This document shows positions 58,536 through 64,000 of a DNA stretch of 64,000 bases, one piece after another. The translations under genes and the position numbers were made by a program. The notes below the pieces were generated by a model, which saw only the letters and a list, made by a program, of their open reading frames with translations, made no database searches and was not told the origin of the DNA. The stretch spans positions 30,367,631-30,431,630 of the forward strand of contig CM023535.1 of NCBI GenBank assembly GCA_013350335.1, given 5' to 3'. This stretch comes from Chimonanthus salicifolius. Its lineage: Eukaryota > Streptophyta > Magnoliopsida > Laurales > Calycanthaceae. The stretch's first letter is position 1; each line of letters opens with the position of its first letter.

Positions 58536-59808
58536 ATGGCTCCAAAAAGAAAGATTAGACATTCAACATGAGAAGGAGCAATCTCAACATGAGCAGAAGC
58601 AATCTCAACATGAGAAGGAGCAATCTCAAGATGAGCAGGAGCAATCTCAACATGAGAAGGAGCAATCTCAACATGAAAAATCGTGACATGAAGAAGATGA
58701 ACGGTACTCACGGCGGGAAGAGGAAGAGCGACACTCTCACTATAGTGAACATGAGAAAAAGGAGCAAAGCAGTGTAAGTATACCAGTGGTGCCTCCTGAA
58801 CTACAAAGCTTGGTTCAAGCAGTAGTTACTTCTGTTCTCCAATAGCATCTGAATGGAAGTGGAAGCACTAGTGATGCCAGTAACCGGAACATGGTCAGAG
58901 CTTTCCAGCAACAACGCCCTCCCTACTTCAAAGGAAAGGAAGGGGTTGTCGGAGCAGAACATTGGCTGAAGAAGATCACTCAGATCTTAACCCTACTCCA
59001 GATCTCGAGTCATGCTGACAAGATTTTGTAGGCTACATCCCAACTGATCGAGGATGCTAGTAAATGGTGGGAGGTTATAGAAAAACAGCCAGCACTTGTG
59101 CCGGAAAGGGAAATGACTACAATGATGTGGGAATGGTTCTCAGCTACCTTTCTAGATCAATATTTTCCCGAGGAGGAGAATGAGCGTCACATTCAAGTTT
59201 TCCTATCCTTGGTACAAGGTTCCATGACAGTGGCAGAGTATCACCGGGAAATCCTTAGTCTGTCTTGTTATGCATTTTATATGGTGGATACAGAGCACCG
59301 AAGGGAACGTAAGTTTGAGCGGGGCCTACGGTCAAACATTAGGGCCAAAGTATCCATATTCAAGGCAGCCACACTGGCTGAGGTAGTCAGTAGGGCCACA
59401 ATAGCCGAGTAAGAAATGGCTGAGATAGTGCGGTTTGACAACCGCCGAGCTCAAAGTGAGAGGGGTGCGTTTCAATCCAACAAGAAGTTCCGACCAAATT
59501 TCAGCAAACCCTCACCATCTACTGGGTCCACAAGGGGTTTTCGTCCCAACCAGTCCTCCCCATCTGCATCAGTCACTCAGGCTCTCAGAGGGGTGAACAA
59601 CTGTTTCCATTGTGATCAGCCGAGTCACTTCAAAAGGGATTGCCCAAAGCTTAACAAGCTCTCCTATTCCAGAGGATCATTCCGTCCACCAGCAAGGCCA
59701 TTTAACTCCCGAGGAGGCAGGACATATAACCAGGCGGGACGGGCGCCTAACCCTACTGGATCTGGACGATTGTTTCCTCTAGCACCTCTAGAGGATGTGG
59801 ATCATTCT
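58536..59808 (+). pseudogene. Gag of E2, broken by stops
   Basis: ATG 58536 (MAPKRKIRHS) is one frame away from the rest, so an indel follows. In the main frame come six seven-residue repeats (58564-58681), the Gag core (PPYFKGKEGVVGAEHWLKK, FLSLVQGSMTVAEYHRE, YAFYMVDTEHRRERKFERG) and an intact CX2CX4HX4C knuckle, CFHCDQPSHFKRDC (59602-59643). Stops: TGA 58684, TAG 58843, TAG 59029 and TAA 59410. The frame then runs without a break into protease, so gag and pol are one polyprotein. Confidence 0.87.
58564..58681 (+). repeat. 21-bp tandem repeat coding HEKEQSQ
   Basis: Five to six units of CAACATGAGAAGGAGCAATCT with minor changes, encoding a charged heptad repeat. E1 has a shorter 24-bp version (SHHEEE-type, 44490-44600) at the same place, so this N-terminal stretch varies quickly between copies. 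Confidence 0.85.
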
Positions 59809-61510
59809 GTGATTCAAGGTATGGCAGTAGTCAGTAGTTCTTATGCCTATGCACTATTTGATTATGGAGCTTCACATTCTTTCATATCTGCTGCATTCAT
59901 AACTGCTATGGGTACCTTAGTTCAAAAACTATCCACATCACTCACAATTGTATCCCCTGTCGGAGACACGTCATTGGGACTCATATGCACGGCAGTGAAT
60001 ACTGAACTCGCTGGACTCAGATTTTAGTTCAATTATCTGGTACTCGATATGACTGAGTACGATATTATCTTCGGCATGGACTAGTTGGCTACTTTCCAGG
60101 TCAACATTGATTGTTATCGCCGCAGAGTGACATTTTGGTCACGCGAGGGAAAACAATATGTGGTTCGTACAGACAAGCAGAGCAGACTGCAAGAAGGGTT
60201 GAACCATTTGGCATTGAACAATATCATCATAAGCAAGGCACCAGTCACTGAACTTCAGGCAATTGTGAAAGAATTTGCGGATGTTTTTCCAAAAAAACTC
60301 CCTGGCTTACCACCCATGAGGGAGCTCAACTTTGAAATCAAGCTATACCATGGCACATCGCCAGTGTCTTTACCACATTATCGGATGGCACCAGCAGAGA
60401 TGTCCGAGATAAAGAAGCAAATTGATAAACTGCTCAGACTGGGTTGCATCCAGAACAGTACATCATCTTGGGGAGCTCTAGTGTTGTTTGTGAAGAAGAA
60501 GGACGGTTCACTCCGAATGTGTGTGGATTACTGGAAATTGAATAAGCTAACTATCCGGAACAAGTACCCTTTACCCAAGATCGATGACTTATTCGATCAA
60601 TTGAGGGGTTCCAGTCACTTTTCGAAGATTGATCTGATGTCCGGTTATCATCAAATCCGGGTTAAAGAGGAAGACATAGAGAAGACAGCCTTCAGGACGC
60701 GGTATGGACTATATGAATTTGTAGTCACGCCATTTGGACTCACCAATGCACCGACTGTGTTCATGGATTTAATGAATAGGATCTTCCGTCCGTATTTGGA
60801 CCAGTTCATTATTGTGTTTATTGATGATATCTTGATTTATTCCAAAAGTCAGGAGGAACATGCTGAGCACCTACGGATAGTTCTGGACACCTTGAGAAAG
60901 AATAAGCTATATGTCAAAGCTAGTAAATGTGAATTTTGTCTCACCAAAGTTCATTTCTCGGGGCATGTCATATCTGAAGAAGGTATAGACGTTGATCCAG
61001 CTAAAGTGGTGGCAGTAAGAAAGTGGAAAGCGCCAAAGAACGTAGCTGAGATTCGTAGCTTCCTGGGTTTGGCCGGATATTATCGGAAGTTCATCATGGA
61101 TTTCTCCAAGATAGCATCTCCGCTTACTTGACTTACTCAAAAAGGAGTCAAATATGACCAGTCAGATCTGTGCAATCGGAGGTTTGAAGAGCTGAAGAAG
61201 AGACTTACCACTACTCCTATTCTAATTTTGCCTGAAAGAGGCAAATGTTATGAGGTACAATGCGATGCTTCAGGAGAAGGACTGGGGTGTACACTTAGTC
61301 AAAGTGATCGTGTGGTGGCATACGGATCAAGACAGTTGAAAATTCATGAACGTCTCTATCCTACGCACGATTTGGAACTAGCCGCATGGTCTTCTCTCTC
61401 AAAAGCTGGAGACATTATCTTTATGGTGAGAAGTTTGAAGTATTTTCAGTTCATAAGAGCTTGAAGTACTTATTTGATCAGAAAGAGCTCAATCTGAGGT
61501 AGCGCAGATG
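59809..61510 (+). pseudogene. Protease, RT and RNase H of E2, broken
   Basis: Protease: the catalytic DSG reads DYG (59860-59868), which should abolish activity. TAG stops fall at 60025 (Glu codon in E1) and 60082 (Trp of FGMDWL). A 348-codon stretch (60085-61131) holds the complete RT palm, with [43 protein letters not shown] and the catalytic VFIDD (60814-60828), and the RT end [25 protein letters not shown] at 61129 replaces an Arg codon. RNase H starts at 61228 ([14 protein letters not shown]). A one-base deletion near 61387 destroys its second half, and TAG at 61500 precedes the linker. RT synthesises cDNA and RNase H removes RNA template in the family; neither can work here. Confidence 0.9.
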
Positions 61511-61511
61511 G

Positions 61512-63140
61512 ATGGAATATCTGGCGGATTATGAATTCGCGCTTCGACATCATCCGGGTAAGGCGAACAAGGTGGCAAATGCCCTCAACCGTTTATCACA
61601 TGCATCAGTGGCATGTTTGATCAGGACAGAATGTGAGATGCTGAATACCATTCGAGAGTTTAAACTCTACCTCAATAACCATGGGACAATATACAGTTTG
61701 ATTATACAATCCAATATGGTTACCAAGATTGAACAGGAGCAGCGAACAGATCCGGAAATGGAAGAAATATGGGCCAAGATGTCTACTGGTGTGGTCATAC
61801 CGGATTGGGAATTACGACCAGGACAGGGTCTTGTATTTCGGTGTAGAGTATATGTGCCAAAAAACTGCAAAAAAGAGTTGTTGATTGAGGCACATCAGAC
61901 CAAGCTCTCCATTCATCCGGGCAGCACCAAGATGTACCATGATCTGAAGAGACATTATTGGTGGCACGGACTCAAAAGAGATGTTGCAGAGTTTGTGGCT
62001 CATTGCTTAACTTGTCAGCAAGTTAAAACGGAACATCAAAAGCCACCAGGGTTACTCAAACCCCTACCAGTGCCAGAATGGAAATGGGAGCACATCTCCA
62101 TGGATTTTGTGACCGAGTTGCCAAGGTTGTCAAAGGGCAATGATGTGATATGGGTTGTGGTAGACCGACTGACCAAGTCTGCACATTTTCTTCCCATGAA
62201 GATGACAGACTCTTCTGAGACTTTGGGTCGGCAGTATATCAAGGATATCATTAGATTACATGGTATTCCTCGGACTATAGTGTCCGACAGAGATGGCCAA
62301 TTCACCGGCAGGGTATGGCAGAGTATGCAGTCGGCCATGGGAACAGATTTACTAACTAGCACAGCTTTCCATCCACAGACTGATGGACAGTCGGAAAGGA
62401 CAATACAAACACTGGAGGATATGTTGAGAGCGTGCATGCTAGACTTCAAGGGTGGATGGGAGGATCACTTGTTGCTAGTGGAGTTCTCATATAACAACAG
62501 TTACCAGGCAAGCCTTCAGATGGCTCCATTCGAGGCTTTATATGGTAGACCATGTAGGTCACTAGTGTGCTGGACAGAGGCTGGTGAGCCTGCGCTGATT
62601 GGACCCGAGCTAGCCGCAGAGACTACAACACAAATTCAGTTGTTACGTCAGCATTTATTGGCTGCACAGAGTCGGCAGAAGAGTTATGCTGACAAGAGGA
62701 GGAGGTTCCTTGAATTCGACGTGGGGGATATGGTGTTCTTAAAAGTCTCGCCACAGAAGGGACACATGAGGTTTGGAAAGAAGGGGAAACTGTCGCCAAG
62801 ATATGTGGGACAGTTTTCCATCATAAGAAGGATGGGAGATGTAGCTTATCAGTTGGCACTTCCTTCACAATTGGCATCTCTACACAATGTGTTTCATATA
62901 TCGATGTTGAGGAAGTACAATCACGATCCGTCTCATGTATTGAATGTACAAAATATAGATGTACAAAGTAATGTGACTTATGTCGAGAAGCCTGTCAGAA
63001 TAGTGGAGACTGAAATAAGGGTGTTACGAAACAGAACGATTCAGTTCGTCAAGGTGGTATGGGATCGACATGGTATGGAGGAAGCCACATGGGAACTCGA
63101 ATCGAATATGAGAACAACTCACCCTGAATTATTTATGTAA
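61512..63140 (+). pseudogene. Integrase and chromodomain of E2, open frame of 542 codons
   Basis: The longest open frame in the window. It starts inside the RNase H-integrase linker, so it is part of a dead polyprotein, not an independent gene. The HHCC domain is intact (His 61893 and 61914, Cys 62004 and 62013). The catalytic triad is intact: Asp 62103 (SMDF), Asp in VSDRD (62286) and Glu 62394 (QSERT). The GPY/F-type motif reads PRYVGQF, with Gln in place of the usual Pro. The tail (about 62970-63137: VTYVEKPVRI, then FVKVVWDRHG, EEATWELES, HPELF) is a Tekay/Del-type chromodomain with its ATWE motif. In the family integrase inserts the cDNA and the chromodomain contacts histone tails. Confidence 0.92.
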
Positions 63141-63186
63141 TTTATTTTGGAACCCTACTTCGTTCGATTTTCGGGACGAAAATTTT

Positions 63187-63202
63187 AAAAAGAGGATTAT
63201 AT
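63187..63202 (+). promoter_or_regulatory. Polypurine tract of E2
   Basis: AAAAAGAGGA a few bases before TGTAATACC, after TTTTCGGGACGAAAATTTT. Confidence 0.75.
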
Positions 63203-64000
63203 TGTAATACCTCAGATTTTTAGTTTCTCAATATTTACGGAAATTGCCATTGAAAGTGTGAATTAATGGGTATGGACCTTAGACAGGTAAAGGGTTGGGT
63301 CAATTGCCCAATTAAGAGCCAACGGATTGTGGATATGGTGGCAATTGGAATAATTGGGTAAGATGTATTCAATTGGGTCAAAGTTGTTAATTGGGTCAAA
63401 ATGTCCAATTGGGACCCAATGGATCGTGGTTGACTTGGTTGACCACCAAGTGAGTTGAGTTAAATTAAATGAGTTGAGATGGACGGTTTACATTTTAAAT
63501 TTAAATTCAAACAATGGGAAGGACGGTTTACATTTTAAATTTAATTTCAAATAATGGGATGGACAGTTTTTATTTCAAATTCAAATGAGTTGGGATGGAA
63601 GGCTTTTACATTTGGAATTCAAATTCAAAACAAAGGTAAGGATACACGTTGGGGAGGAGGTTGGTTTGTTTCAAAATTTAAATGTTGGGGAGATGGAAGA
63701 GTATTGTTTTTATTTCAAGCTCAAACGTTGCAGAGATGAAGATGGTTTATTTCAAAATTCAAATAAGAGCTACACGTTGGAGAGGCATTGAGGTTTGGCT
63801 TATTTCAAAATCAAAACAAGGATACACATGGAATGATAATGGAGATAGTTTTACATTTAAAAAAAATTTCAAATTTCAATGGCATACACGTTGGAGTCTT
63901 GAGAATTCTATCTCATGTAGAGATAGGGAAGATAATGAAGAGGAAACTCCCACATGGAGAGATAATGAAGTTGGTTTAAATCTCAATTTCAAACAAGGCT
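63203..64000 (+). mobile_element. 3' LTR of E2, first 798 bp
   Basis: TGTAATACCTCAG onward, with AATTGGGTCAA words and a small tandem repeat at 63478-63593. From 63761 it matches 55426 onward almost base for base. It continues past the window. Confidence 0.9.
63478..63593 (+). repeat. Short tandem repeat in E2 LTR, three imperfect units
   Basis: GATGGACGGTTTACATTTTA followed by AAATT words and AAATAATGGG, repeated at about 55-bp steps. The third unit (about 63560) is the most diverged. Confidence 0.7.

Larger units (their letters stand above)
55426..64000 (+). mobile_element. Tekay-type chromovirus E2 (5' LTR truncated, 3' LTR runs off window)
   Basis: 5' LTR remnant 55426-58198, internal 58199-63202, 3' LTR from 63203. 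Where they overlap, 55426-55680 and 63761-64000 are almost identical by eye, so they are the two LTRs of one recent insertion. The missing first ~558 bp of the 5' LTR and the missing end of E1 went in one deletion. The primer site is also gone. Gag and pol form a single frame, as in Tekay. Confidence 0.88.

Noticed and set aside
61512..63140. Independent integrase gene
   Set aside because: The open frame begins mid-polyprotein after a stop and has no promoter or start context. It is the tail of the E2 gag-pol, spared by chance.

Overview
This window looks like intergenic heterochromatin from a large-genome flowering plant. It is almost wholly layered LTR retrotransposons. I found no host gene, rRNA gene, tRNA gene or CRISPR array. 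Plant origin rests on Ty3/gypsy chromovirus polyproteins of Tekay/Del type (single gag-pol frame, C-terminal chromodomain, primer site complementary to initiator tRNA-Met) and Ty1/copia pieces of SIRE/Maximus type. The species cannot be told from the sequence. Every coding region is broken.

Layout. 1-774 is the right end of a long LTR. 775-3538 is gene-less, with two diverged direct repeats. 3539-12142 is the 3' end of an old chromovirus (F: chromodomain fragment plus LTR) split by two solo LTRs, G (4194-7461, minus, TSD cacat) and H (7813-11022, plus, TSD agatt). 12266-23263 is the only complete element (I): TSD aactt, LTRs of 3753 and 3950 bp, and a 3.3 kb internal region with no reverse transcriptase but a short frame with two zinc knuckles. 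23269-24780 is AT-rich and unassigned. About 24780-28676 is a truncated minus-strand copia element, followed by a Ty3/gypsy scrap (28677-28963) and the 5' end of a plus-strand copia element (28964-31183).

Element E1 (31184-55425) interrupts that copia copy. Its 5' LTR (A) holds solo LTR B, which holds solo LTR C, which holds solo LTR J: four levels, with flanking 5-bp duplications at each of the three inner insertions. E1's gag and pol are further split by solo LTRs K (45617-49276) and D (51265-54969). At 55425 E1's integrase is cut and fused to the interior of the next element's LTR. That element, E2 (55426 to beyond 64000), has the best coding region here: gag, protease, RT, RNase H, integrase and chromodomain, spoiled by stops, one clear frameshift and a mutated protease active site.

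The main unexplained structure is in the LTRs. The Tekay-type LTRs are 3.2-4 kb and carry arrays of short palindromes (GGGTTCGGCCAT, short loop, ATGGCCGAACCC), roughly fifty copies by eye. LTR G carries a different palindrome in the equivalent position. Near the 3' end of each LTR are small hairpins whose arms differ between subfamilies yet still pair, which suggests structure conserved at the RNA level. Element I shares its LTR architecture, leader motifs and 3' polypurine context with E1/E2, so it is probably a non-autonomous partner moved by such elements.
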